From Methanobacteriota archaeon (GTDB taxonomy: Archaea; Thermoplasmatota; Thermoplasmata; RBG-16-68-12), in contig VBLU01000162.1 of NCBI GenBank assembly GCA_005879065.1, positions 1 through 13,017 of the forward strand: a stretch of 13,017 nt of DNA, given 5' to 3'. Both the position numbers and the translations under genes were made by a program. Under the pieces are notes generated by a model. It was given only the letters and a program-made list of their open reading frames with translations, ran no database searches and was not told the origin of the DNA. Position 1 is the stretch's first letter. Each line of letters starts with the position of its first letter. Positions 1 through 5,793 of this stretch are shown one piece after another.

Positions 1-30
1 ACCCCCTGCGTCTCCATATATGCCGCGGGA

Positions 31-903
31 ATGGCGGACGGAGTGGGCGTCGAGTGGGTTCAGACCTCGAAGCCCGGACTGGTCTCGAGGGCACCGGAGG
101 AGTTCGAGGGGGAACTCCGGGAGCTGCGGGATGAGGTCCGGCGGTTGAGGGAGCAGGTGGCAGCACTCGCGGCCGCGACGGCCCGCCCCCCGCCGGTCGA
201 TGAACGCCTCCCGACGTTCGTCGGGCGCCTCGACCCGTTCCTGGAGGGCGGCGTCCCGAGGGGCAGCGTCCTCGCGATCTCGGGGCCCGGCGGCTCGATG
301 AAGACCTCCCTGGCCCTCTACATCCTCCTGAAGAACCGGGCCGCGGGACGGCGCGGCGTCTACGTGACCGTCGAAGAGAGCCGCGATTCGATCCTGCGGA
401 CGATGCGACATCTGGGCCTGGGGAAGGAGGACGACTTCCTCGTGGACATCGCGAAGCTCCGGATCGAACGGGAGGGCGTCGAGGAGATCCGGGATTGGCT
501 CCGCGTCCTGAAGGACTTCCTCGTCCGACGGAACCAGCGGGAGAAGATCGACCTGCTCGTGATCGACACGATGGACGTCCTCGCGTCGATGGCCCATCTG
601 GAGGACGCGCGGAACGATCTGTTCCACTTCTTCCACTTCCTCCGTGGGATGGGCATCACCACGTACGTGATCGCGAACGTGGAACCCTCCGGCGGCGGGA
701 TCTCGCACGACGTCTCGTTCCTGTCCGACGGTGTGTTCGAACTCCGGTTTAGTGGGGCCGGGGAAGGGAAGGTCCAACTGCTCTTCCGTTGCGCGAAGAT
801 GCGCCACACGAACCATTCGCGGGACTACTTCGTCCTCACGTACGACAAAGGCTTCGCCGCACGACCCTACGAAGCCCCGAGGCCGTCCCGCTGGGGACGT
901 TGA
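31..903 (+). CDS. KaiC/RAD55-like RecA-superfamily ATPase with N-terminal coiled coil
   Basis: This is a single-domain, 290-residue ATPase of the KaiC/RAD55 branch of the RecA superfamily. The N-terminal 60 residues contain a charged heptad-like stretch (about 23-50) that looks like a coiled coil, followed by a Pro-rich linker. The ATPase core opens with a typical KaiC lead-in (FVGRLDPFLEGGVPRGS), then Walker A GPGGSMKT at 85-92. A Glu-Glu pair at 115-116 sits where KaiC proteins have their catalytic carboxylates, Walker B (LLVIDT) is at 175-180, and KMRHTNHS at 256-263 matches the KaiC-type KMR motif. It lacks the second KaiC domain, so it is not a circadian KaiC. Such archaeal proteins are thought to act in signalling or regulation, but the partner is unknown. 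It is convergent with sepF, with 17 bases between the two stop codons. The ATG at 31 is the first start available. A TATA-like sequence at 15-22 is too close to serve it as a leaderless promoter, so the GTG at 43 is also possible. Family assignment is firm; the role is not. Confidence 0.85.
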   Translation: MADGVGVEWVQTSKPGLVSRAPEEFEGELRELRDEVRRLREQVAALAAATARPPPVDERLPTFVGRLDPFLEGGVPRGSVLAISGPGGSMKTSLALYILLKNRAAGRRGVYVTVEESRDSILRTMRHLGLGKEDDFLVDIAKLRIEREGVEEIRDWLRVLKDFLVRRNQREKIDLLVIDTMDVLASMAHLEDARNDLFHFFHFLRGMGITTYVIANVEPSGGGISHDVSFLSDGVFELRFSGAGEGKVQLLFRCAKMRHTNHSRDYFVLTYDKGFAARPYEAPRPSRWGR

Positions 904-920
904 GCCGACACGCGCCGGTA

Positions 921-1304
921 TCAGAACGCGCCCTTGATCTTGGCACGGTCGATCTTGATCCCGGCGGGCGTCGCGCAGAGGAGGTTCTTACCGACGACGG
1001 CCACGTCGCCGCCGCTGTCCCGCACCGCGCTCTTCAGTTCCGCCGTGATCCGCTTCAGCGCGAGGTCGTCGCTCGCGAGGCTCGTGTAGTCGACCAGCAG
1101 GATGTTCCCGTTGTACACGTGCGTCGTGAGGTCCGCGATGTCTTCGTACCGATAGACCTCCGCGACCTTGACCAGGTGTTCCGCGGGCTCACCGAGAGAC
1201 CCACCCTCGTTCTCGAAGTTCAGCTCGGCCAAGTCGATGTACGTATCCGCTTCCGAGGCGCCGCCCTCGTGCAGTCGACGAAAAGGTTTTTTGATGAAGG
1301 CCAT
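921..1304 (-). CDS. sepF: Archaeal SepF-like cell division protein
   Basis: The 127-residue protein matches archaeal SepF, the protein that anchors FtsZ to the membrane during cell division. The SepF domain runs from about residue 45 to 125 and shows the expected order: VAEVYRYEDI, then HVYNGNILLVDYT at 62-74, an alternating hydrophobic helix, GDVAVVGKNLL at 99-109 and TPAGIKID at 112-119. The first dozen residues (MAFIKKPFRRLH) mix Phe, Ile and Leu with basic residues and could form the membrane-binding amphipathic helix known for the family; residues 13-44 form an acidic, probably disordered linker. The ATG at 1304 is preceded by an AGGGATG stretch that may serve as a weak ribosome site, and by a TATA box at 1344-1353. 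No ftsZ is present in this window. The gene is divergent from the flavoprotein reductase and convergent with the KaiC-like ATPase. Confidence 0.88.
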   Translation of the reverse strand: MAFIKKPFRRLHEGGASEADTYIDLAELNFENEGGSLGEPAEHLVKVAEVYRYEDIADLTTHVYNGNILLVDYTSLASDDLALKRITAELKSAVRDSGGDVAVVGKNLLCATPAGIKIDRAKIKGAF

Positions 1305-1343
1305 GCCACATCCCTTCTGCGGAGTCCTGTAGCCAACACCACG

Positions 1344-1353
1344 AATTTAAAGG
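1344..1353 (-). promoter_or_regulatory. TATA box of sepF
   Basis: Read on the minus strand the site is CCTTTAAATT, an archaeal TATA-like box centred about 44 bases before the sepF ATG. This predicts a short leader of roughly 17 bases that would contain the AGGGATG element. Similar CCTTTAA-type boxes precede the TPR gene and moaB. Confidence 0.55.
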
Positions 1354-1457
1354 TATCGCGGTGTTCGTCTGAAGGTCCGCGGGACCCCGCATTACTATTC
1401 GTATCATCATAAAAAAGCCATGGGCTTCCATGCCATGGACGGTCCCCGTGTGAGAAT

Positions 1458-1467
1458 GTTTAAAAAG
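1458..1467 (+). promoter_or_regulatory. TATA box of the flavoprotein reductase gene
   Basis: GTTTAAAAAG is centred 29 bases before the ATG at 1492, the spacing expected for a leaderless archaeal transcript. It lies inside the longer open frame that begins at 1420, which argues that the upstream ATG codons are not used. A second A-rich box at about 1406-1416 (ATCATAAAAAA) may be an alternative promoter giving a longer leader. Confidence 0.6.
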
Positions 1468-1491
1468 AGGGTGACTTTGTCGCTCCCGCCC

Positions 1492-2436
1492 ATGGTCTAC
1501 GACTTGATCATCATCGGAGGCGGGCCCGCCGGGCTCACGGCCGGGGTGTACGCCCGCACCCGGAAGCTCTCCACCCTGATCCTGGAGGCGCAAGCGATCG
1601 GAGGACAGCTCGAATGGCTCTATCCGACGAAGTCGGTCTACGACTACCCGAGCTACATCGCGATCGAGGGCGGGGAGCTCGCGCAGCTGTTCGTCCTCCA
1701 TTCCCGCGAGAGCGGGGCCGAGCTGCGCTCCGAGGAGGTCGTCGACATCGAACGTCAGCCGTCGGGCTTCCGCGTCCGCACCCGCGAGGGGAACGCCTTC
1801 GAGACGCGGACGATCCTGCTCGCGATGGGGATGGGCCTGTTCGAGCCGAAGCGGCTCGACGTGCCCGGCGAGACGGAACTGGAAGGCAAGGGCGTCGAGT
1901 ACCGAGTCCGGGACCGCCATGAGTTCAAGGACAAACGGGTGATCGTCGTCGGCGGCGGGGACAGCGCCCTCGAGATCGCCCTCGAGATCTTCGCGGCCGC
2001 GAAGAAGGTGATCCTCGTGCACCGCCGCGGGGAGTTCCGGGCCATGGAGAAGAACGTGGAGGCGGTCCTGAAGAGCCCAATCGAAGTCCGCTTCGACGCC
2101 GAGGTCACGAGCATCGAAGGGGACCGCCATGTCGAGCGCGCGGTCGTGTACGACAATCGTACGTTGAAGAAACAGGTCTTCGACGTCGACGCGGTGATCG
2201 TGAACATCGGCTTCCAGCCGAAGATCACGCCCCTCCCGAAGTGGGGGATCGAACTCGAGGGGGAGCGGTTGATCAAGGTGAAGGCCGACATGTCGACCTC
2301 CGTCCGCGGGATCTACGCGTGCGGCGACATCGTCTCGTATCCGGGGAAGGACAAACGGATCGTGACGGGCTGCGGCGAGGCCGTGACCGCCATCATGTCC
2401 GTATACAAGTATCTCAAACAGCCGTACTGGGCGTAA
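1492..2436 (+). CDS. Thioredoxin-reductase-like ferredoxin-NADP reductase (no CxxC)
   Basis: This is a 314-residue FAD and NAD(P)H-dependent oxidoreductase with the thioredoxin-reductase fold. The FAD-binding motif GGGPAG is at 9-14, the nucleotide-binding motif GGGDSA at 154-159, HRRGEFRA at 177-184 is the usual signature for binding the NADPH 2'-phosphate, and the C-terminal FAD motif GIYACGD is at 273-279. The redox CxxC of thioredoxin reductases is absent: the corresponding stretch, about 135-149, reads as VEYRVRDRHEFKDKR. Only two cysteines remain, in YACGD and TGCGE. Proteins of this build are the thioredoxin-reductase-like ferredoxin-NADP(+) reductases, so electron transfer between ferredoxin or flavodoxin and NADP(H) in the cytoplasm is the best guess. 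The frame is open from 1420, but I chose the ATG at 1492 because the FAD fold starts immediately after it (MVYDLIIIGGG) and a TATA box lies 29 bases upstream. Confidence 0.83.
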   Translation: MVYDLIIIGGGPAGLTAGVYARTRKLSTLILEAQAIGGQLEWLYPTKSVYDYPSYIAIEGGELAQLFVLHSRESGAELRSEEVVDIERQPSGFRVRTREGNAFETRTILLAMGMGLFEPKRLDVPGETELEGKGVEYRVRDRHEFKDKRVIVVGGGDSALEIALEIFAAAKKVILVHRRGEFRAMEKNVEAVLKSPIEVRFDAEVTSIEGDRHVERAVVYDNRTLKKQVFDVDAVIVNIGFQPKITPLPKWGIELEGERLIKVKADMSTSVRGIYACGDIVSYPGKDKRIVTGCGEAVTAIMSVYKYLKQPYWA

Positions 2437-2472
2437 GGTCCGACCATCGGTACTTGCGGTCCCGTGAGCGTC

Positions 2473-2967
2473 CTAGAACGTCGCCATCAAAGCGAACGAA
2501 CTGGGGGGTGGCGAGACCGGGAACGGCATCACCGTGTCGATCTGGTTCTCCGCAATGAGGACGAACAGGTTGTTCCCCGCCGCACCGAGGGAAACCGAGG
2601 ACCCGGCGTGGGGTCCATCCGTGAACGCCTCCGCTCGGAATTCCAACCGCCCCGTACCATCGGTCAGGAAGAGGATCGAATTTTCGCTGACGACGGGACC
2701 TAGGAAGGCCTTGTCGCCCAGGTCGGTCCTCACGAACCAAAGGATGTAAAATGCGTGGACCCCTTGTGCCGGCAACGCGCGGGCCTTCAGCTCGCCCGAT
2801 AGGACGCCACCTTCCATGAGGAAGGTAATCTCCCCGCTCGCGCCGGGGGCGAACGGCCCCGCCTGCAACTCGATGCGAGTTCCTTTGGCCATCGTCAGCG
2901 GGGCGACCAACAAGAGCCCGAGTACCACCGCGACTGCGATTCCCACGATTCCCTTCGTCTGCAGCAT
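2473..2967 (-). CDS. Secreted protein of unknown function
   Basis: I do not recognise this 164-residue protein. It begins with a good signal peptide: Lys near the N-terminus, a hydrophobic core of about 16 residues (about 6-22), and a likely cleavage site near APLTMA at about 22-27. The mature part is beta-rich in appearance, with no further membrane segment, no cysteines and no lipobox. It contains GELKARALPAQGVHAFYILWFV, a pattern that recalls small extracytoplasmic beta domains with a LPxG...Y.lWfV core, followed by an LG and a DGTG turn. It ends in a Pro/Ser-rich stretch and hydrophobic tail. The frame is open from 3081, but the extra 38 residues are Arg-rich and would bury the signal peptide. 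The ATG at 2967 is preceded by GGGAGTG at Shine-Dalgarno distance. It is divergent from the winged-helix regulator, with only about 120 bases between the starts, so shared control is possible. Confidence 0.62.
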   Translation of the reverse strand: MLQTKGIVGIAVAVVLGLLLVAPLTMAKGTRIELQAGPFAPGASGEITFLMEGGVLSGELKARALPAQGVHAFYILWFVRTDLGDKAFLGPVVSENSILFLTDGTGRLEFRAEAFTDGPHAGSSVSLGAAGNNLFVLIAENQIDTVMPFPVSPPPSSFALMATF

Positions 2968-3000
2968 CTCGCCCACTCCCGGGGGCGCATCGATCGGACG

Positions 3001-3007
3001 GATAACA
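3001..3007 (-). promoter_or_regulatory. Weak TATA-like box upstream of the secreted-protein gene
   Basis: The minus-strand read TGTTATC is centred about 37 bases before the ATG at 2967. It would give a leader of about 10 bases. The match is weak and rests on position alone. Confidence 0.3.
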
Positions 3008-3052
3008 TGATTGGCACGAATTCGCCGCGAATTCCGTGCAAACTGTGACGGC

Positions 3053-3060
3053 AAAATATA
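3053..3060 (+). promoter_or_regulatory. TATA box of the winged-helix regulator gene
   Basis: AAAATATA is centred 30 bases before the ATG at 3087. The spacing predicts a leaderless message and supports the internal ATG over the earlier one at 3036, which lies upstream of the box. Confidence 0.55.
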
Positions 3061-3086
3061 CCGCGAGGCGACGATGCCCACGTCGG

Positions 3087-3365
3087 ATGGAGCGGCTCAT
3101 CTGGTTCCTTCTCGCGGGAACTCGGGGAGGCCCGAACCGGGCGAGGATTCTGGCGGCCCTCCGAGATCGCCCCCGCAACGCGAATCAGCTCGCGGAGGCC
3201 CTCTCCTTGAACTATCGGACGGTCCTGCATCATCTCAAACTCCTCCGGCAGCATGGCCTGATCACGACGCCGACCGAGGATGCCTATGGCGCCGCGTACT
3301 TCCTCAGTGCGACAATGGAGCGAAACCTTGGCCTCCTCGATCGGATCCTCCGGGAGGGACGATGA
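3087..3365 (+). CDS. ArsR-like winged-helix DNA-binding regulator
   Basis: The 92-residue protein is a minimal winged helix-turn-helix regulator. Residues 18-59 carry the helices: NRARILAALRDRPRN, then NANQLAEAL, then the recognition helix NYRTVLHHLKLLRQHGLI at 42-59. The wing follows at about 60-74, with a short C-terminal helix that may serve in dimer formation. No cysteine or histidine metal site of the ArsR metal sensors is visible; the protein has no cysteine at all from the chosen start. It therefore probably responds to something other than a thiol-bound metal. The ATG at 3087 was preferred to 3036 because the extra 17 residues are Arg-rich and a TATA box sits 30 bases before 3087. The next gene on the same strand encodes a small membrane protein starting 58 bases downstream, so the two may form an operon. 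Confidence 0.72.
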   Translation: MERLIWFLLAGTRGGPNRARILAALRDRPRNANQLAEALSLNYRTVLHHLKLLRQHGLITTPTEDAYGAAYFLSATMERNLGLLDRILREGR

Positions 3366-3423
3366 ATTGGGGCGGAATTCGTGGAAAAAGATTTACCCGC
3401 CGGGCCGGGTCGTGGAGGGGACC

Positions 3424-3708
3424 ATGGGACTCCTGATGTGGGGCGCGGTCGCCGGGGCCGTCCTCAACATCGTGTTGACCGCCCTCCTCGCATCTGTCTA
3501 CGCCCGGAACGCTCGGAAGGTGCCGACGATGTTCACGGCGGGTCTCTTGACGTTCGCGGTCCTCCTGCTCGTGGGGAACGCCGTCACGCTGTGGTCGTTC
3601 GCCACGATGATGCCGGTATACACCGCGGGCCTCGAGCCCTACGTCATCACGTACACGTGGGCCCAGGCCGCCGGCCTGCTGGCCCTCTCCGTTGTGACGT
3701 GGAAGTAG
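3424..3708 (+). CDS. Small three-helix membrane protein, unknown function
   Basis: This 94-residue protein has three likely transmembrane segments at about 4-27, 37-60 and 72-92, joined by a short basic loop (YARNARKVP at 26-34) and by a second loop containing PVYTAGLEPY. It has no cysteines or obvious catalytic residues. In archaea, small three-helix membrane proteins are often encoded next to ArsR-type winged-helix regulators (for example, haloarchaeal DUF7521-like proteins); I suspect a relation but cannot show it. The frame is open from 3280, but residues before Met at 3424 are in the shadow of the regulator gene. GGAGGGG lies just before this ATG, a good Shine-Dalgarno site, as expected for the second gene of an operon. 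The stop codon directly abuts the stop codon of the convergent HAD gene. Confidence 0.65.
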   Translation: MGLLMWGAVAGAVLNIVLTALLASVYARNARKVPTMFTAGLLTFAVLLLVGNAVTLWSFATMMPVYTAGLEPYVITYTWAQAAGLLALSVVTWK

Positions 3709-4374
3709 TCACAGGGGCCGCCCCGCCGCGAGAGCCCGGAGCAAGGGCGGCAGTGCCTCCGGCGTCTCGATCAGATGGTCGACACCCGCGGCCTCCAGGT
3801 TCGTCCGGGTGCCGTAACCCCATGTGACGCCGATCGACCGGGCGCCGGCCTCCTTGGCGGCACGCACATCGTTCTCCGTGTCTCCGACGACGACGCATTC
3901 GGTCGGGGTGACGCCGAGTCCCTTCGCCGCTTGCAGGATGGGATCGGGAAAGGGCTTCTTGCGCGGAACGGAGTCGCCGCCCAGGATGAGGGCGAAGAAC
4001 GGCAACAACGCCGTGACACGGAGGGCCTCGACGGTCGTGTCGTACCGCTTGTTCGTGACCGCGGCGAGCTTCCAGGCTCGTAGGGCCGCGAGCGCCTCTG
4101 GGATTCCCGGATACGCGCGCATCCCATCGTGGACGGACTCCGCCTCGACCTGCTGGAACACCCGGACGGCCTTCGCGAGGTCGTCCCCCGCGAGGCCGCA
4201 TCGCTCCTTGTAGATCGTCTCGATCGGCGTGCCGATCCATCGGGCGGCCTCGGAGCCGCTCATCGACGGACGGCGGATCGCCGCGAGGCCCGCGTCGAAG
4301 GCCCGCACCCAGGCGTCGAGGGTGTCGAGGAGGGTGCCGTCGACGTCGAACAGGACCGCGCGGAGACGAGACAC
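3709..4374 (-). CDS. HAD-superfamily hydrolase, phosphoglycolate phosphatase-like
   Basis: The 221-residue protein is a HAD phosphatase with an alpha-helical cap, in the phosphoglycolate phosphatase/beta-phosphoglucomutase group. Motif I is FDVDGT with the nucleophile Asp10 and Asp12. The cap spans about 18-85, motif II is VTNKR with Thr107, motif III is RKKPFPDP with Lys at 139-140, and motif IV is GDTENDV with Asp165 and Asp169. All catalytic residues are present. The true substrate cannot be read from the sequence. The frame is open from 4455, but I chose the GTG at 4374: it gives the standard family N-terminus (SRLRAVLFDVDGT), sits one base after the stop of the PUA gene, and is preceded by GGAGGAGA at Shine-Dalgarno distance. 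The arrangement implies translation coupled to the PUA protein. Confidence 0.83.
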   Translation of the reverse strand: MSRLRAVLFDVDGTLLDTLDAWVRAFDAGLAAIRRPSMSGSEAARWIGTPIETIYKERCGLAGDDLAKAVRVFQQVEAESVHDGMRAYPGIPEALAALRAWKLAAVTNKRYDTTVEALRVTALLPFFALILGGDSVPRKKPFPDPILQAAKGLGVTPTECVVVGDTENDVRAAKEAGARSIGVTWGYGTRTNLEAAGVDHLIETPEALPPLLRALAAGRPL

Positions 4375-4375
4375 G

Positions 4376-4873
4376 TCAGGTCTCCTCCTCGGCGAGCCGC
4401 CAGATGTCGTCGCCGACATGGTGGAGCGTCTCGATCGCCTTGCCCCTCTCCTCACGGGCCATCGTCGGACCGTCCATGATCGCTCGGCCCACCGCGAGGG
4501 GTTGGCGATTCTTTTCGTCCCGGACCCAGACGATATCTCGCTCGCGGATCGCCGGATCCGCCTCCGTGATCCCGGGGGCCATCACGTCCGCGCCGTTGTA
4601 GATGAACCGCACCGCTCCCATGTCGACGGTCGCGGCGCGCTTCGTCGCGGGGAACGCGAGGAGGCCCCGGACCGTGGGTGCGATCCCGTCGCCGACGACG
4701 AGGGCGATCGGCTCCTCCCCGCGAAGCAGGAGACGATGCGGCCCCGCTTCCGCCTCGTCGATCGGGACGTCGTCGATGGGGATCGCCATGCCGAACTCGT
4801 CCAGGAGGCGGCCGACCAGGTCCGTCACCTCTTTGCGCCGCAGCCGTGCGCGGCGGCGGATCTTCAGGCCCAT
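4376..4873 (-). CDS. MCT-1-like PUA domain RNA-binding protein
   Basis: The 165-residue protein has the two-part build of archaeal relatives of MCT-1/Tma20. An N-terminal domain (about 1-75, beginning MGLKIRRRARLRRKEV) is followed by a C-terminal PUA domain at about 78-152. The PUA part reads VDMGAVRFIYNGADVMAPGI at 83-102, then a DIVWVRDE strand and PLAVGRAIM at 125-133, closely following the MCT-1 pattern of VDMGA...GA.VM.PG. In eukaryotes MCT-1 binds the small ribosomal subunit with DENR and works in re-initiation and recycling. The archaeal form is thought to bind RNA or ribosomes, but its job is less clear. It is the first gene of a two-gene unit with the HAD phosphatase. A TATA-like box lies about 30 bases upstream of the ATG. 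Confidence 0.82.
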   Translation of the reverse strand: MGLKIRRRARLRRKEVTDLVGRLLDEFGMAIPIDDVPIDEAEAGPHRLLLRGEEPIALVVGDGIAPTVRGLLAFPATKRAATVDMGAVRFIYNGADVMAPGITEADPAIRERDIVWVRDEKNRQPLAVGRAIMDGPTMAREERGKAIETLHHVGDDIWRLAEEET

Positions 4874-4899
4874 GCGGTTTTTGGCATGCGGGCGAGGGA

Positions 4900-4907
4900 G
4901 ATAATCC
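4900..4907 (-). promoter_or_regulatory. TATA-like box of the PUA gene
   Basis: The minus-strand read GGATTATC is centred about 30 bases before the ATG at 4873, predicting a leaderless transcript. A more AT-rich stretch (AAAATAAAT, minus strand) at about 4928-4936 lies too far upstream for that spacing. That stretch may belong to the end of the TPR transcript or to an alternative start. Confidence 0.42.
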
Positions 4908-4950
4908 TTGGTCGACGACCCGGAGATTTATTTTCCGAGTCGCATGAAAA

Positions 4951-5793
4951 TCAGTCAGTGGTGGCCCCTTCGGATCGTAATCGACGGGCCTGCGCGTGGT
5001 CCGGGTCCAGCCGGAGCGCTTCGTCCAGCAGCTTCCGGGCCCGACCTTCCTGACCGAGGGCCTGCCAGGCGCGCGCGGCATCGAACCATGCCTCGGCGTC
5101 GGTCGGATCGAGGCCGAGGGCTGCGTCGAAGGCCGCGACGGCCTCCTTCGGCCGACCGAGGTCCAGGAGGAGACGTCCCTTGTGGCGGTAGGCGAGGTCC
5201 CGGCCCTCCGTCGCCGCGCGGATCGCGGCGTCCTCGTCCGCGAGCGCCTCGTCCGTCCGACCCAACGATCGCTGGATGTCCGCGCGGAGGAGTAACGCCC
5301 CCGTGTCCGGCGTCTCGATTCCCCGGAGCACGGCCAGGCCATCCTCCTCCTTGCCGATCAAATGGAGGACTCGCGCGAGCTCGAGCCTTGCCTCGGATGC
5401 CGGGTCGACGTCCAATGCTTTCCGGAAGAATGCCTCCGCGTCCGCCGTGCGGTTCAATGCGATGGCCGCGCGTCCTGCGGCAAGATGACCGCGACCATCC
5501 AAGGGATGGCGGGAGCGGGCTTCGTCCGCGGGCACGAGCGCATCCGCGGCCCGACCGACCCGCAGCAAGAGGGCGGACAGGCGGATCAGCGCATCAGTGG
5601 AATGGCCTCGGGAGGCTGACGCCGCGTAGGCGTCGATGGCCTCGTCCGTCCGTTCGAGGTCTTCCAGGAGCAGGGCCTGATGGTAGAGGAACTCCGCGTT
5701 CTCGGGCTCGAGCTCAAGGGAGGCGCGGAAGCATTGCAACGCTTCCTCGTAGCACCAGACGGTACAGCGACTCCGCCTTCGCCATCCATGCAT
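4951..5793 (-). CDS. C-terminal part of a frameshifted TPR repeat protein
   Basis: This open frame continues the TPR protein encoded upstream, one frame over. From residue 15 (YEEALQCFRASLELEPEN) it carries about seven further TPR or TPR-like units, less regular than those of the N-terminal part. Examples are DEAIDAYAAS, ADAEAFFRKALDVDPAS, EEDGLAVLRGIE, PKEAVAAFDAALGLDPTD and GRARKLLDEALRLDPDH, ending with a short acidic tail. The first 14 residues (MHGWRRRSRCTVWC) do not look like TPR and are read from the wrong frame of the preceding unit, so the ATG at 5793 is probably not a natural start. The repeat pattern picks up exactly where the upstream frame loses it. Restoring frame near 5752 would give one protein of about 676 residues. 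TPR arrays bind partner proteins; the partner is unknown. The cause may be a sequencing or assembly slip, or a real mutation. Confidence 0.68.
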   Translation of the reverse strand: MHGWRRRSRCTVWCYEEALQCFRASLELEPENAEFLYHQALLLEDLERTDEAIDAYAASASRGHSTDALIRLSALLLRVGRAADALVPADEARSRHPLDGRGHLAAGRAAIALNRTADAEAFFRKALDVDPASEARLELARVLHLIGKEEDGLAVLRGIETPDTGALLLRADIQRSLGRTDEALADEDAAIRAATEGRDLAYRHKGRLLLDLGRPKEAVAAFDAALGLDPTDAEAWFDAARAWQALGQEGRARKLLDEALRLDPDHAQARRLRSEGATTD

